Below are positions 26,147-35,290 of a stretch of 64,000 nucleotides of DNA, piece after piece. The position numbers and the translations under genes are program-made. The stretch comes from Hydrogenophilus sp. (GTDB taxonomy: Bacteria; Pseudomonadota; Gammaproteobacteria; Burkholderiales; Rhodocyclaceae). Positions within the stretch are counted from its first letter, which is position 1. Every line of letters begins with the position of its first letter. The stretch is from NCBI GenBank assembly GCA_026416515.1, contig JAOAEZ010000001.1:1-64000 (forward strand). Direction: 5' to 3'. Under the pieces are notes generated by a model that had not been told where the DNA came from, did not search any database, and saw only the letters and a list, made by a program, of their open reading frames with translations.

Positions 26147-27451
26147 TTAAAGTACAGGAGAGGAAAGAGAGAGAGGGCGGGGGGTTCCGTTTCGCCATAG
26201 TTCTACCACCCGACCGGTTAGGGTTTGCCCCCAGCAGGGGGTGTTGCGCCCGGGGCCGACGACTGTCCCTTCATCGAATTTCCAGGTGCAGTTTGGATCG
26301 AAGAGAATCAGGTCGGCGATGGCTCCCGGTGCGATCCGCCCGAGATCGCGCCGACCGATGAGGTCGGCAGCGCGGACGGTGACCGGCGCGAGGGTTTGGG
26401 GAAGCGTTAGCCCTTGCATCTCCCCCCAGCGAAGGAGAAGCGGTAGCAGCGTCTCTACCCCAGCGACGCCGGGAGCGCTTTCCGAGAAAGGATAGGCTTT
26501 GGCGTCCCGCCCAACGGTTTTGTGGTTGGAGACGACCACATCGATGACGCCGTCGACAACCGCTTGCGCGAGGGCTTCGCGGTCTTGAACACTGCGCAAG
26601 GGGGGTTGGGTGTGAACATTCGGGTCAAATTCACCGATGTCGTGTTCGGTCATAGTAAGGTTGAGGATCGCTACGCTTGCGGTGACAGGGAGCCCTTCAG
26701 ATTTGGCGCGGGCGAGATGGGTGATCGCCCGCGCGGAGGAGAGGTTGAGGAGATGCAGCCGTACTCCAGCTTCCGCGGCAAGTTCGATCGCACGGGCCAC
26801 CGCGATGGTTTCCGCAGCGACCGGTATCGGCGGTAACCCCAGGCGCGCCGCGACAATTCCATCGTGGATCCCGCCGAGGGGGGTAAGGTCAGGGTCGGAG
26901 ACGGTGAGCCAAACGGCATAGTCAAAACTGGCTGCGTATTGCATCGCGCGCAGCAACGCGAGGGAGTCGCGAAGGGGGGTGTCGCCTTGCGAGAAGGCAA
27001 TACAGCCAGCGGCGGAGAGGCGGGCCATCTCCGCAAGTTGTTTGCCCGTAAGGCCAACGGTGAGCGCACCAAGGGGCCAGAGATCGACTTGACCATAACG
27101 CTCGGCCCGCGTGAGGAGAGTTTCCACAAGCCCCGGTTCGTCAAGGGGAGGAGTGGTGTCGGGAGCGACGACGAGATGAGCGATCCCGCTGGCGGCAGCT
27201 CCTGCCAGTTCGGCGTTCAGACGCTCAGGGCGTTCAAAAACCGGACCGGTCAGGCGGGCGTAGGTGTCAATGAGGGCGGGGGCAACGACAAGACCACGCG
27301 CATCGTGGATATGGTCGGCAGTAAAGCCAATGGGCGCATAGGGTTCAGGGGTAATGGCGACGATCCGGTCGTTGGCAATGGCCAGAGAGCCTACCACGTC
27401 AGTGTCAGTGGCCGGATCGATGATGCGCGCGTGGGTGATGAGCCGCTTCAT
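26147..27451 (-). CDS. pyrX: Inactive dihydroorotase homologue (PyrC')
   Basis: Amidohydrolase-fold protein that in Pseudomonas serves as a non-catalytic partner needed for assembly of aspartate carbamoyltransferase. The 434-residue protein aligns with type I dihydroorotase: [18 protein letters not shown] at the start and [20 protein letters not shown] near the end. The metal-binding D-x-H-x-H motif reads [10 protein letters not shown], lacking both histidines, and the usual TDHAPH region reads VSNHKTVG. Catalysis is therefore improbable. The ATG overlaps the pyrB stop by three bases, giving a coupled pyrR-pyrB-pyrX unit. An active PyrC must be elsewhere in the genome. Confidence 0.92.
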   Translation of the reverse strand: MKRLITHARIIDPATDTDVVGSLAIANDRIVAITPEPYAPIGFTADHIHDARGLVVAPALIDTYARLTGPVFERPERLNAELAGAAASGIAHLVVAPDTTPPLDEPGLVETLLTRAERYGQVDLWPLGALTVGLTGKQLAEMARLSAAGCIAFSQGDTPLRDSLALLRAMQYAASFDYAVWLTVSDPDLTPLGGIHDGIVAARLGLPPIPVAAETIAVARAIELAAEAGVRLHLLNLSSARAITHLARAKSEGLPVTASVAILNLTMTEHDIGEFDPNVHTQPPLRSVQDREALAQAVVDGVIDVVVSNHKTVGRDAKAYPFSESAPGVAGVETLLPLLLRWGEMQGLTLPQTLAPVTVRAADLIGRRDLGRIAPGAIADLILFDPNCTWKFDEGTVVGPGRNTPCWGQTLTGRVVELWRNGTPRPLSLSSPVL

Positions 27452-28425
27452 GCTGCTGCTCCCGGGGCAACGTCCGCTAGAAGGGCAAAGACCGCCATCC
27501 GAACGGCGATCCCAAAGGTGACTTGGGGAAGGATAACGCTTTGTGGACCGTCAGCGACGCTGGAGGCGATCTCGACGCCGCGGTTCATCGGTCCTGGGTG
27601 CATGACGATGGCATTCGGTTTGGCGCGTTTGAGCCGCTCCGGGGTAAGCCCCCAGCATTCGTGATACTCGGCAACGGAGGAGATGAACGAGCCGTGCATC
27701 CGCTCGTTCTGAAGACGGAGCATCATGATGACATCGACGCCGTCGAGCGCTTCGTCAAGGTCGTGGGTCACCGTAACCCCGAGGGCGCTAAGTTCTTTAG
27801 GGAGCAGCGTTTTGGGACCGGCCACACGGATATCGGGAACGCCGAGCGCCGAGAGGGCGGAGATCTCAGAGCGGGCTACCCGGGAGTGCAGGACGTCGCC
27901 TACGATCGCCACCGAGAGGTGAGTGAATTCTCGTTTGTAATGGCGGATGGTATACATGTCAAGTAACCCTTGAGTTGGGTGGGCGTGCCGCCCGTCGCCC
28001 GCATTGAGAACGCTGATGTGGGTTTGCCCGCGTTCGGCGAGGTGCTGGGCAATGCGCACCGGAGCTCCCGCCGCCGCATGGCGGATCACAAACATGTCGG
28101 CCATCATCGCCGCAAGGTTGTCGACGGTGTCGAGAAGAGATTCTCCTTTAGCGGTGCTGCTGGTGGCGATGTTGAGATTGATGACGTCCGCCGAGAGACG
28201 GGCTGCAGCGATTTCAAAGGTGGTTCGGGTACGGGTAGAGTTTTCAAAAAATAGGTTGAAAACGCTTTTCCCCCGCAGAAGAGGGACTTTTTTGACCGAA
28301 CGGGTGGAGACTTCGAGGAACGAGTCGGCAAGTTCAAAGATGCGATGGAGTAAGGTCTCGGGAAGCCCTTCAAGCGTGAGGAGATGCTTGAGGCGACCGT
28401 CTGGCGTGAGTTGCAGGCGCGTCAT
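27448..28425 (-). CDS. pyrB: Aspartate carbamoyltransferase catalytic subunit
   Basis: PyrB condenses carbamoyl phosphate with aspartate, the committed step of pyrimidine synthesis. The 325-residue protein contains the carbamoyl-phosphate motif [16 protein letters not shown] (about residues 56-71), [24 protein letters not shown] and [12 protein letters not shown] 28425 overlaps the pyrR stop (ATGA); longer in-frame extensions are not supported. There is no pyrI regulatory subunit gene; the neighbouring PyrX fills the structural role in this class of enzyme. Confidence 0.96.
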   Translation of the reverse strand: MTRLQLTPDGRLKHLLTLEGLPETLLHRIFELADSFLEVSTRSVKKVPLLRGKSVFNLFFENSTRTRTTFEIAAARLSADVINLNIATSSTAKGESLLDTVDNLAAMMADMFVIRHAAAGAPVRIAQHLAERGQTHISVLNAGDGRHAHPTQGLLDMYTIRHYKREFTHLSVAIVGDVLHSRVARSEISALSALGVPDIRVAGPKTLLPKELSALGVTVTHDLDEALDGVDVIMMLRLQNERMHGSFISSVAEYHECWGLTPERLKRAKPNAIVMHPGPMNRGVEIASSVADGPQSVILPQVTFGIAVRMAVFALLADVAPGAAA

Positions 28426-28943
28426 GAGGAGAGCTCCCAGGTGAAAGTGGCGTCTTGCCGCCGCGTAAGTTCCAGACGATAGGGTGGGGGGAGGGGGGGA
28501 TCGGCACGCCAGGGGCAAAGGTCCGCGGCGATGGGCAGTTCTCGCCCCCCTCGGTCGACGAGGACGGCGAGGCGAACCATCTTGGGCCGCCCATAGTCGA
28601 AGAGTTCGTTGAGGGCGGCGCGAACGGTGCGACCAGTATAGAGAACGTCGTCGATGAGAAGAATCCGCGCCCCTTCGACCGCGAAGGGAAGATCAGAGGG
28701 GCGAACGGCGTGACGGGCAAGACCGCGACGGGCTAGATCGTCGCGATAGAAGGAGACATCCAGGCGACCGAGCGGGAGAGAACCGCCGATGTCGGTATGT
28801 AGTCGTTCGGCGAGCCAGGCGCCCCCGGTGTGAATGCCTACGAGCGCGTCGTAGCTTTCCCAAACCGCGAAAAAGGCGGTGCGCAGTTGGATGTAGAGCT
28901 CTTCAGCAGGAGGGATCTGCAAGGGGAGGGAGGCGAGAGACAT
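28422..28943 (-). CDS. pyrR: PyrR-type regulator / uracil phosphoribosyltransferase
   Basis: Phosphoribosyltransferase-fold protein that in many bacteria senses UMP/UTP and controls pyr mRNA; in proteobacteria it may act mainly as an enzyme. The 173 residues contain the PRPP-binding motif [20 protein letters not shown] (about residues 92-111) and [14 protein letters not shown] eight bases upstream supports ATG 28943, so the first 41 bases overlap the end of ruvX. No clear PyrR-binding anti-terminator loop was seen upstream. Confidence 0.93.
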   Translation of the reverse strand: MSLASLPLQIPPAEELYIQLRTAFFAVWESYDALVGIHTGGAWLAERLHTDIGGSLPLGRLDVSFYRDDLARRGLARHAVRPSDLPFAVEGARILLIDDVLYTGRTVRAALNELFDYGRPKMVRLAVLVDRGGRELPIAADLCPWRADPPLPPPYRLELTRRQDATFTWELSS

Positions 28944-29406
28944 TATCGGGCTCCAAAGCGATAAAAGGAACCGCGCCGTCGCAAAAAGATTGAAGGATCA
29001 ACTGGGCGGCGAGGGCATCCCGGTGCTTTTTGCGTTGTCGCCACCGCCGTAAACCAGCAGCGGTGAGCAAGGCGTCGGCGTCGACGCTGGTGAGCGTTTC
29101 GTCGATGAGATAGACGGGACAGCAGTAGCGGCGCACCAGGTGGTGGGCGAAGCGCTGGATGAGGGGAGCCAGTGTAGAGCCGGGGGAGGGGACGGGAGAG
29201 ATGGGAATGCCGACCACAAGGGCAGTGGGGCGCCATTGTTCGATGAGGCGGTCGAGTTCAGCGTTAAGCCGCTCTTCAGGGGCAGCGGTAAGAGTGGTGT
29301 AAGGGACAGCGACCGCCGGCGGGAGGGCCGCCACCGCTACTCCCACTCGCTTGCGGCCGAAGTCAAATCCGAGGTAGGTACCCGCACGCGCCACGGAGCT
29401 AGCCAT
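28903..29406 (-). CDS. ruvX: Putative pre-16S rRNA nuclease / Holliday junction resolvase-like RuvX (YqgF)
   Basis: RNase H-fold protein implicated in 5' processing of 16S rRNA and annotated as a Holliday junction resolvase. The 167-residue protein has [17 protein letters not shown] at the N-terminus with a catalytic Asp, [16 protein letters not shown] in place of the common [26 protein letters not shown] with the catalytic Glu, and [15 protein letters not shown] with the final Asp. ATG 29406 lies inside the end of algH, an eight-base overlap. The order algH-ruvX-pyrR is conserved in beta- and gammaproteobacteria. Confidence 0.9.
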   Translation of the reverse strand: MASSVARAGTYLGFDFGRKRVGVAVAALPPAVAVPYTTLTAAPEERLNAELDRLIEQWRPTALVVGIPISPVPSPGSTLAPLIQRFAHHLVRRYCCPVYLIDETLTSVDADALLTAAGLRRWRQRKKHRDALAAQLILQSFCDGAVPFIALEPDNVSRLPPLADPSC

Positions 29407-29959
29407 GACCGGCACCACCGACCAGATAACCGGGACGGACGCCGAGAAGGGCGAGCGCCGCGGTGTAACGCCCCTCCGGCGGTGTTTCAAAGATCAACGC
29501 CGGATCGGCGGGGACCGTGAGCCAGTCGTTGCGGGCGAGTTCGCTTTCGAGTTGCCCTTCGCCCCAGCCCGCATGGCCGAGTAGGACAAGAAAGTCGGTG
29601 AGGGTAAACCCAAGGGCTTCCAGAATGTCGCGCGAGGTGGTGAGGGCCATATCCCCAGGCAGCTTGATCGTTCCTGTCCAATCGCCAGCAGGGCGATGAA
29701 GGACAAACCCCCGCTCCGGGGCAACAGGTCCTCCGAAGTAGACAGGGGTTTCGGCGAGATAGGGGGCCGAAAGCGGGGCTTCTACCCGCTCGAAAAGCTG
29801 CCCTAGTGTAAGGTCGGTAGGGCGATTGACAATGACGCCCATCGCTCCTTGTGGGGTGTGTTCTACGAGGTAGACCACCGTTTGCCGAAAGTTCGGATCT
29901 TCCAGTTCCGGCATCGCAATCAGGAAGTGGTGTTTGTAGGTTTGAAATCGCTGTACCAT
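29399..29959 (-). CDS. algH: AlgH / YqgE family (UPF0301) protein
   Basis: The 186-residue protein belongs to the AlgH/YqgE family, of unclear biochemical function although linked to alginate regulation in Pseudomonas. Signatures include HHFLIAMPELEDPNFRQTVV at the start, GAMGVIVNRPTDLTLGQLFE, YFGGPVAPERGFVLHRP and the glycine-rich LLGHAGWGEGQLESELARND. It begins the algH-ruvX-pyrR-pyrB-pyrX block, 12 bases downstream of mrcA. Confidence 0.93.
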   Translation of the reverse strand: MVQRFQTYKHHFLIAMPELEDPNFRQTVVYLVEHTPQGAMGVIVNRPTDLTLGQLFERVEAPLSAPYLAETPVYFGGPVAPERGFVLHRPAGDWTGTIKLPGDMALTTSRDILEALGFTLTDFLVLLGHAGWGEGQLESELARNDWLTVPADPALIFETPPEGRYTAALALLGVRPGYLVGGAGHG

Positions 29960-29971
29960 CAGAGATCTCGC

Positions 29972-32341
29972 TTAGTTGAGAAATGAGCGTTCAAGAATAG
30001 GAGGAAAAGGGGTAGGCCGCGGGCGGGGAGAGGGAGAGTCAAGCGGTGCTTCCGGGTCCTCATTGACCGGAATTTCCTTCATTTCCCCTTCACCCGGCGG
30101 GAAGCTTTCGGGGGGCGGGAGTTCCGCATAGTAATACTCGGGACGCCCATCTACGATCGTTACGGCAATGCCCGCAGGGGTCGGCCGCTTGAACTCAGGG
30201 ATCCCTGCCAGCGCTTCCCGCATGAAGTCGATCCAAATCGGCAGCGCTGCCCGCGCTCCCGTCTCTTTTTTGCCCAACGATTTCGGCTGCGGGTACCCAA
30301 TCCAGGAGACGGCGACGAGAGTGGGATGATAACCGGCGAACCAGGCATCAACTGAGTCGTTCGTGGTTCCCGTTTTGCCGGCAAGGTCGTTGCGCTTGAG
30401 CGCCGCTCGGGCAGGCGCCCCCGTGCCTTGTTCGATCACACTTTTGAGAAGGGAGTCCATGAGCCAAGCGTTACGCTCGGGGATGGTTCGCCTCGATTCT
30501 TCGCCGGCGCGCTGGGGCTGCGCTTTCCAGAGGAGGGTTCCTTGAGCGTCGCGAATTTCATCGATGAAGTAGGGTTCGATGAGGTAGCCACCGTTAGCAA
30601 AAACAGCATAGGCGCGCGCCATCTCCCAGGGGTTGGTTCCGCCTGCTCCGAGTACCATGGTGAGGTAAGGCGGATGGTTTTGAGGATTGAGACCAAAACG
30701 GGTCAGCCATTGCTGGGCATAGTGAGGGGTGACCTCGTGAAGAACGCGAACCGCCGGGAGGTTTTTGGATTTAGCGAGGGCTTGCCGCAGCCGCATCCAT
30801 CCTTCATAGGTGTCATCATAGTTTTTCGGGGCCCACTCTTTACTGCCCGTGACCTCTGGCCCAAAGACGATCGGCTCATCTTCAACCCAGCTTCCCGGCA
30901 TCCAGCCGCGTTCCAGCGCAGCGGAGTAGATGAAGGGTTTAAATGCTGAGCCCGGTTGCCGTAACCCTTGCGTCGCATAGTTGAATTTGGCCAGCTCGAA
31001 GTCGAAACTCCCCGCTAGCGCTTTTACCGCTCCCGTAACCGGGTCGAGCGCCACAAGAGCTCCTTGCGTCTGGGGGAGTTGAACGAGGCGCCAGGCGCCG
31101 TCAGAACCCCGCTGAATACGGACAACCGCCCCAGGAGTGAGCCGGAGGGGGGCCGGCGCTTTAGGGTCAAGGGCGCGGCGGATGAAGTCAAGGGCTTTGC
31201 CAGTTAGTTCGATCCGCTCTCCATAGCGCCATAAAAGTATGGAGTGGGACGTGACCGTTAAGACGATGGCGGTGAGGGCATCCGGAGCGTCTGGGTAGGC
31301 ATCGAGGGCTTCGGTAAGGGCAGTATCGCTCATTTCGGTAATCCGCTCCGCTGGAATAACTCCTTCCGGACCGCGAAAACCGTGCCGAAGATCATGGGCA
31401 ATAAGCCCACGTCGAACCGCGGCTTCGGCAGCACGTTGCAGGCGGCTGTCGACGGTGGTAAATACCTGCAGCCCACTGCCCAGCGCGACTTCGAGACCGA
31501 ATTGGTCTACGACAAATTGCCGGGCCATCTCCGCGACATGTCCACCCCAGGGGATTTTGGTCACCGCACTCCCGTCCCGTTGCTCTTGAGCAAGGGAGAG
31601 GGGTTCCTGCCGCGCCGTTTGATAAGCGGCTTCGTCTAGAAACCCCGCTTCGCGCATCCGCCGTAAAACATACTCGCGCCGCGCGAGCGCCGCTTCGCGG
31701 TTGCGGTATGGATTGAGCTGGGAGGGCGCTTTCGGAAGACCAGCAAGAAGGGCCGCTTCGGCGATGGTGAGGGCTTGCAGGGGCTTACCGAAATAGGTTT
31801 GAGCTGCCGCGGCAAAACCGTAGGCGCGTTGCCCGAGGTAGATCTGGTTGAGGTAGAGCGTGAGGATCTGCTCTTTGCTAAGCTCGCGCTCGAGTTTGAC
31901 CGCCAGGAGAATTTCGTAGAGCTTTCGCCAGTAGCTCTTTTCACGTGAAAGATAGAAATTGCGGGCCACTTGCATAGTGATCGTCGAGCCCCCTTGGATT
32001 TTGGCACCAGTAAGCAGGTTGGCGGTGGCGGCTCGGAGAATGCCAAAGGGATCAACACCGGGGTGGGTATAAAAGTGCTCGTCTTCTGCAGCGAGGACAG
32101 CGCGAATCAGATGGTCCGGGACGACGGAGAGATCGACGACGACTCGCCGCTCTTCTCCAAATTCGGCGATCTTTTCGCCGTCAGCGCTGTAGATGCGCAG
32201 CGGCATTTTCGGCTGAAAAGTTGCAAGCGCTGAGACGTCGGGAAGCTCCTGCCAGGCAAAGAGCAAAACAGTTCCCCCTATCGCGATGAGCGCGATTGCT
32301 ATCGCTACCAGGCCGGTAAAGAGGCGCACGGACCAATGCAT
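29972..32341 (-). CDS. mrcA: Penicillin-binding protein 1A
   Basis: Bifunctional class A PBP that polymerises and cross-links peptidoglycan. The 789-residue protein has an N-terminal membrane anchor (about residues 5-30). The transglycosylase domain carries AVLAAEDEHFYTHPGVD with the catalytic Glu, GGSTITMQVARNFYLSREK and YLNQIYLGQRAYGFAAAAQ. The transpeptidase domain has the SxxK motif in QPGSAFKPFIYSAAL, SxN in ALAKSKNLPA and KTG in LAGKTGTTNDS. The C-terminal tail is proline-rich. ATG 32341 places the anchor at the N-terminus; an in-frame upstream extension is dropped. It diverges from pilM, a typical betaproteobacterial arrangement. Confidence 0.96.
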   Translation of the reverse strand: MHWSVRLFTGLVAIAIALIAIGGTVLLFAWQELPDVSALATFQPKMPLRIYSADGEKIAEFGEERRVVVDLSVVPDHLIRAVLAAEDEHFYTHPGVDPFGILRAATANLLTGAKIQGGSTITMQVARNFYLSREKSYWRKLYEILLAVKLERELSKEQILTLYLNQIYLGQRAYGFAAAAQTYFGKPLQALTIAEAALLAGLPKAPSQLNPYRNREAALARREYVLRRMREAGFLDEAAYQTARQEPLSLAQEQRDGSAVTKIPWGGHVAEMARQFVVDQFGLEVALGSGLQVFTTVDSRLQRAAEAAVRRGLIAHDLRHGFRGPEGVIPAERITEMSDTALTEALDAYPDAPDALTAIVLTVTSHSILLWRYGERIELTGKALDFIRRALDPKAPAPLRLTPGAVVRIQRGSDGAWRLVQLPQTQGALVALDPVTGAVKALAGSFDFELAKFNYATQGLRQPGSAFKPFIYSAALERGWMPGSWVEDEPIVFGPEVTGSKEWAPKNYDDTYEGWMRLRQALAKSKNLPAVRVLHEVTPHYAQQWLTRFGLNPQNHPPYLTMVLGAGGTNPWEMARAYAVFANGGYLIEPYFIDEIRDAQGTLLWKAQPQRAGEESRRTIPERNAWLMDSLLKSVIEQGTGAPARAALKRNDLAGKTGTTNDSVDAWFAGYHPTLVAVSWIGYPQPKSLGKKETGARAALPIWIDFMREALAGIPEFKRPTPAGIAVTIVDGRPEYYYAELPPPESFPPGEGEMKEIPVNEDPEAPLDSPSPRPRPTPFPPILERSFLN

Positions 32342-32356
32342 CGACGTTAGTTGCTC

Positions 32357-32386
32357 TTGACAGGAGAGGGCTGATTGGCCGATTAT
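32357..32386 (+). promoter_or_regulatory. Probable promoter of the pilMNOPQ operon
   Basis: A perfect TTGACA at 32357-32362 is followed after 18 bases by GATTAT at 32381-32386, a four-of-six -10 match. It lies 43 bases before the pilM ATG in the divergent mrcA-pilM spacer. Confidence 0.55.
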
Positions 32387-32428
32387 ATCCTTCTTGCGCT
32401 TTTCCAGGCATTTTGGTCCGAGAAAACA

Positions 32429-33457
32429 ATGCGGGAGTGGTTTCAACGCCAACGCCGAAGCTCCGTGGTGGGGGTCGATTTCGGCCCTTCGGCGGTGAAG
32501 GGGGTGGTGCTGGAGGGGAGTCGGGGACGGCCTAGGGTGGTCGCCGCAGGCAGCGTGGCTTTGCCGGTGGGGTGCGTGGATGGTTCAGGGTTGCGGCAGA
32601 TTGAGCCAGCGGCCGCCGCATTGACGGAGTTGCGCACGCAGTTGGGTAAACTCGATCGCGCAGTGATGGCGTTGCCCGATGGGGGCGTCATCCAGAGGGT
32701 GATTGAGATCCCTTCTGGATTGAGGACGACAGAGTTCGAGGTGCAGGTGCGCGAGACGGTGGCACGCCTCTCTCCTTTTCCAGTGGAGGAGATGCGCATC
32801 GATTGGCAGCGTTTGGATGGGGAAGGGAAAACGGAACGGGTGTTGGTGGTGGCGACGCGCGAGGAGCGTGTGGAGGCATACCGCGCAGTGGCGGAGCTGG
32901 TGGGGGTGACTTTGCTCCACTTGGAGGTGGAAAGCTTCGCTTTGCGACGGGCGGCGTTTCAAGAAGAGGATCAGGGAAGCGCAGCAATCCTCGACTTGGG
33001 ACACCAGGCGATTCTGTTTGCCGTGTGGGACCAACGCGCAATCAAACGGTTCGAACGCGCCCAGGCATTCGATACCTCCGAGGTACGCCAAATACTGCAG
33101 AGGATAGGGATGGCCCCCACTTCTCAGGAGGATCCAAGTTTTTCAGATTGGGCAGCTAAAATTCGCCGAGAGCTGAGAACAGTGTGCTTAGAGTTGGCCG
33201 ATGAGGTGGCCCATTTGTTGCGTTTTTACCGCCATTCGACACAAGAGGGTGAGTCGGTCAACCGCTTGCTTTTGGCAGGGGGATTGGCGGCATTGCCGGG
33301 AATGGCGGAGTTGATGACAGAGCGAGCGGGCTTGCCCGCGGAGGCGATCAATCCATGGGCCGGCTGGCCGGTGAGCGCGGCAGCTTCTGCAGTAGGGGTT
33401 TTCTTCCCCCGTTTCGTTTTGGCGACCGGTTTAGCATTGCGGGGGTTGCGTGGCTGA
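32429..33457 (+). CDS. pilM: Type IV pilus assembly protein PilM
   Basis: Actin-like cytoplasmic ATPase-fold protein that binds the N-terminal tail of PilN in the alignment complex. The 342-residue protein has the actin-fold motif VVGVDFGPSAVKGVVLE, GSAAILDLGHQAILFAV, and VNRLLLAGGLAALPGMAELM near the C-terminus. ATG 32429 was preferred because the conserved part begins soon after; the ribosome binding site is weak. It opens pilMNOPQ and overlaps pilN by eight bases. Confidence 0.93.
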   Translation: MREWFQRQRRSSVVGVDFGPSAVKGVVLEGSRGRPRVVAAGSVALPVGCVDGSGLRQIEPAAAALTELRTQLGKLDRAVMALPDGGVIQRVIEIPSGLRTTEFEVQVRETVARLSPFPVEEMRIDWQRLDGEGKTERVLVVATREERVEAYRAVAELVGVTLLHLEVESFALRRAAFQEEDQGSAAILDLGHQAILFAVWDQRAIKRFERAQAFDTSEVRQILQRIGMAPTSQEDPSFSDWAAKIRRELRTVCLELADEVAHLLRFYRHSTQEGESVNRLLLAGGLAALPGMAELMTERAGLPAEAINPWAGWPVSAAASAVGVFFPRFVLATGLALRGLRG

Positions 33458-34031
33458 CCTCACGATCGATTTGCTGCCTTGGCGAGAAGCCGCCCTTGCT
33501 CGTCGCCGACAGCGTTTTTGGGTTTTAATGGGGGTAGCGGCAGGGGCAGGGATCGCAGTAGTCGCGAGCGGTTGGTGGTGGTTCGATCGGCTGCATGAAC
33601 GTCAGGTGGCGCGCAACCGTTTTTTGGAGCAGAGGATCGCAAAGCTCGAGGAAGAGATCGCCGAGATCGGCCGATTGAAGGAGCTGCTGAGCGGTATACT
33701 GGCGCGAAAGGCGGTGATCGAGTCGCTCGAGACAGCGCGGGTGGAGCCTGTGGTGCTGCTCGATCGTTTACCCCGTTTGCTGCCGTCGGGGGTGGCATTA
33801 GAGCAGATTGAACGAAAGGGGGCCGATTTGACTTTGAAGGGGCTGGCCCGCTCCAACGGGGCGGTTTCAGAGGCGATGCGCGTCTTGGAGGGGGAGGGGG
33901 TTTTCACAGAGGTGCGCTTGATCGAGACGCAGGCGGTGGAGGGTGAGAGGGAAACGGTGGTCCGTTTTACATTGACCTGCCGTTTCAACCGCGAGGCGCT
34001 GGCAAACGCTCTACGGGTGGCAAAGGAGTGA
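33450..34031 (+). CDS. pilN: Type IV pilus assembly protein PilN
   Basis: Inner-membrane protein with a short cytoplasmic tail that docks to PilM. The 193 residues include the conserved start LTIDLLPWREAA, matching the usual INLLPWR tail, a membrane helix at about residues 25-45, a coiled coil (about 45-85) and a ferredoxin-like periplasmic domain. GTG 33450 lies within the end of pilM. It pairs with PilO. Confidence 0.92.
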   Translation: MADLTIDLLPWREAALARRRQRFWVLMGVAAGAGIAVVASGWWWFDRLHERQVARNRFLEQRIAKLEEEIAEIGRLKELLSGILARKAVIESLETARVEPVVLLDRLPRLLPSGVALEQIERKGADLTLKGLARSNGAVSEAMRVLEGEGVFTEVRLIETQAVEGERETVVRFTLTCRFNREALANALRVAKE

Positions 34032-34034
34032 GCG

Positions 34035-34712
34035 ATGGAGTGGAGAAGGTGGCTCGAGATGCTCCAAGAGCTCGACCCCAATGACCCCGGCCGCTGGCCG
34101 ATCACGATTCAGGTGGTCGCATGGTTGTTGGCTTTTGTGGCTGTTCTGGCGCTCGGTTGGACGTTGGTTTGGCGGGATCAAATGGAGATGATCGAACGGA
34201 CAATGGCGCGGGAGGGACCGTTGCGCGAACAGTGGCTTGCGAAGAAGAGACAGGCTGTCTTTTTACCGCTCTACCGCAAACAGCTCGAGGCAGCCGAAGC
34301 TCAGTTCGGGACTTTGCTGGCGCGGTTGCCAGGACGGGCAGAGATGGCAGGACTTTTGGCAGAGGCCCACCAGCGAGGGCTTGAGCGCGCATTGGTGTTC
34401 GGTCTTTTCCGACCAGGGATCGAGGTGGTCCGCGAGGTGCATGCAGAGCTGCCGGTGCTGATCTCTTTGACCGGACCCTATCACGCGATCGCTGGTTTCG
34501 TCAGCGATGTCTCCCGCATGCCGCGCGTGGTGGCTTTCGGCGATTTCTCTCTGGGGCTCGCGGCTGCCCGGTCGGTACAGGTACCCCTCCCCCCAGGAGC
34601 GCTTCGGTTTGAGGGTACTTTGATCGCTTACCGCTACTTAGATGAGCGCGAACGGTCGCCTGCGCCGCCATCCGGTAAGGAAGGCGGAATACGGGAGGGG
34701 AGAGGACGGTGA
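34035..34712 (+). CDS. pilO: Type IV pilus assembly protein PilO
   Basis: PilO forms heterodimers with PilN in the inner membrane. The 225-residue protein has the typical N-terminus LEMLQELDPNDPGRWPITIQ, one membrane helix (about residues 28-47), a coiled coil and the PilO domain around LISLTGPYHAIAGFVSDVSR. It starts four bases after pilN and its stop overlaps the pilP GTG. Confidence 0.93.
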   Translation: MEWRRWLEMLQELDPNDPGRWPITIQVVAWLLAFVAVLALGWTLVWRDQMEMIERTMAREGPLREQWLAKKRQAVFLPLYRKQLEAAEAQFGTLLARLPGRAEMAGLLAEAHQRGLERALVFGLFRPGIEVVREVHAELPVLISLTGPYHAIAGFVSDVSRMPRVVAFGDFSLGLAAARSVQVPLPPGALRFEGTLIAYRYLDERERSPAPPSGKEGGIREGRGR

Positions 34713-35290
34713 ACAGAGGAGGTGTGCGTTGGGGGTGGCCGGTGTGGACAGTATGGTTGACAACGGGTTGCTTCCCTATCCCGTCAGCTGATACCAGCGA
34801 TCTGGCGGCGTGGATGAGCGAGGCGGCGAGCCAATTAACACCTCGCGTCGATCCGCTCCCCGAGGTTCAGGATACCCCTCGAGCGGTCTACAGCGCTGAG
34901 GAGTGGTTGAGCCCATTTGACCGTGCCCGCATTTTTCCTCCACCCACTACCGGCGTGGAGCCCAGCGGAACAAATGCGCCCGATCTTTCCCGGCCGCGCG
35001 AGCCACTTGAGGCATTTGCCTTTGAGGATCTTCAGCTTAAGGGGTTAATTCAGAAAGGGGATTCAGCTTGGGCTTTGATCGCTGCCCCAGATGGCCGGCT
35101 TTACCGGGTGACGGTGGGAAATTATTTGGGCCGAGATTTTGGTCGGATCGTGGCTTTGGAGGAGGTCAGGACCCCTTCGGGAAAAAAAAGTCCGCGCGTG
35201 CGGGTAGTGGAACGGCTACGCGACGAGTCAGGGCATTGGCGGGAGCGAGAGCGGATCATGGGAGGCATGGGAGCGGAGCAGGGCGAATGA
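34709..35290 (+). CDS. pilP: Type IV pilus lipoprotein PilP
   Basis: Lipoprotein linking the PilNO complex to the PilQ secretin. The 193-residue precursor has a signal peptide ending in lipobox LTTGC at about residue 21, an unstructured proline-rich region (about 40-95), and the HR domain with FEDLQLKGLIQKGDSAWALI and DGRLYRVTVGNYLGRDFGRI. GTG 34709 overlaps the pilO stop; the stop overlaps the pilQ ATG. Confidence 0.94.
   Translation: MNRGGVRWGWPVWTVWLTTGCFPIPSADTSDLAAWMSEAASQLTPRVDPLPEVQDTPRAVYSAEEWLSPFDRARIFPPPTTGVEPSGTNAPDLSRPREPLEAFAFEDLQLKGLIQKGDSAWALIAAPDGRLYRVTVGNYLGRDFGRIVALEEVRTPSGKKSPRVRVVERLRDESGHWRERERIMGGMGAEQGE

Noticed and set aside
26147-27451. Active dihydroorotase PyrC
   Set aside because: The metal-binding histidines are absent and the gene is coupled to pyrB, matching the known non-catalytic homologue.
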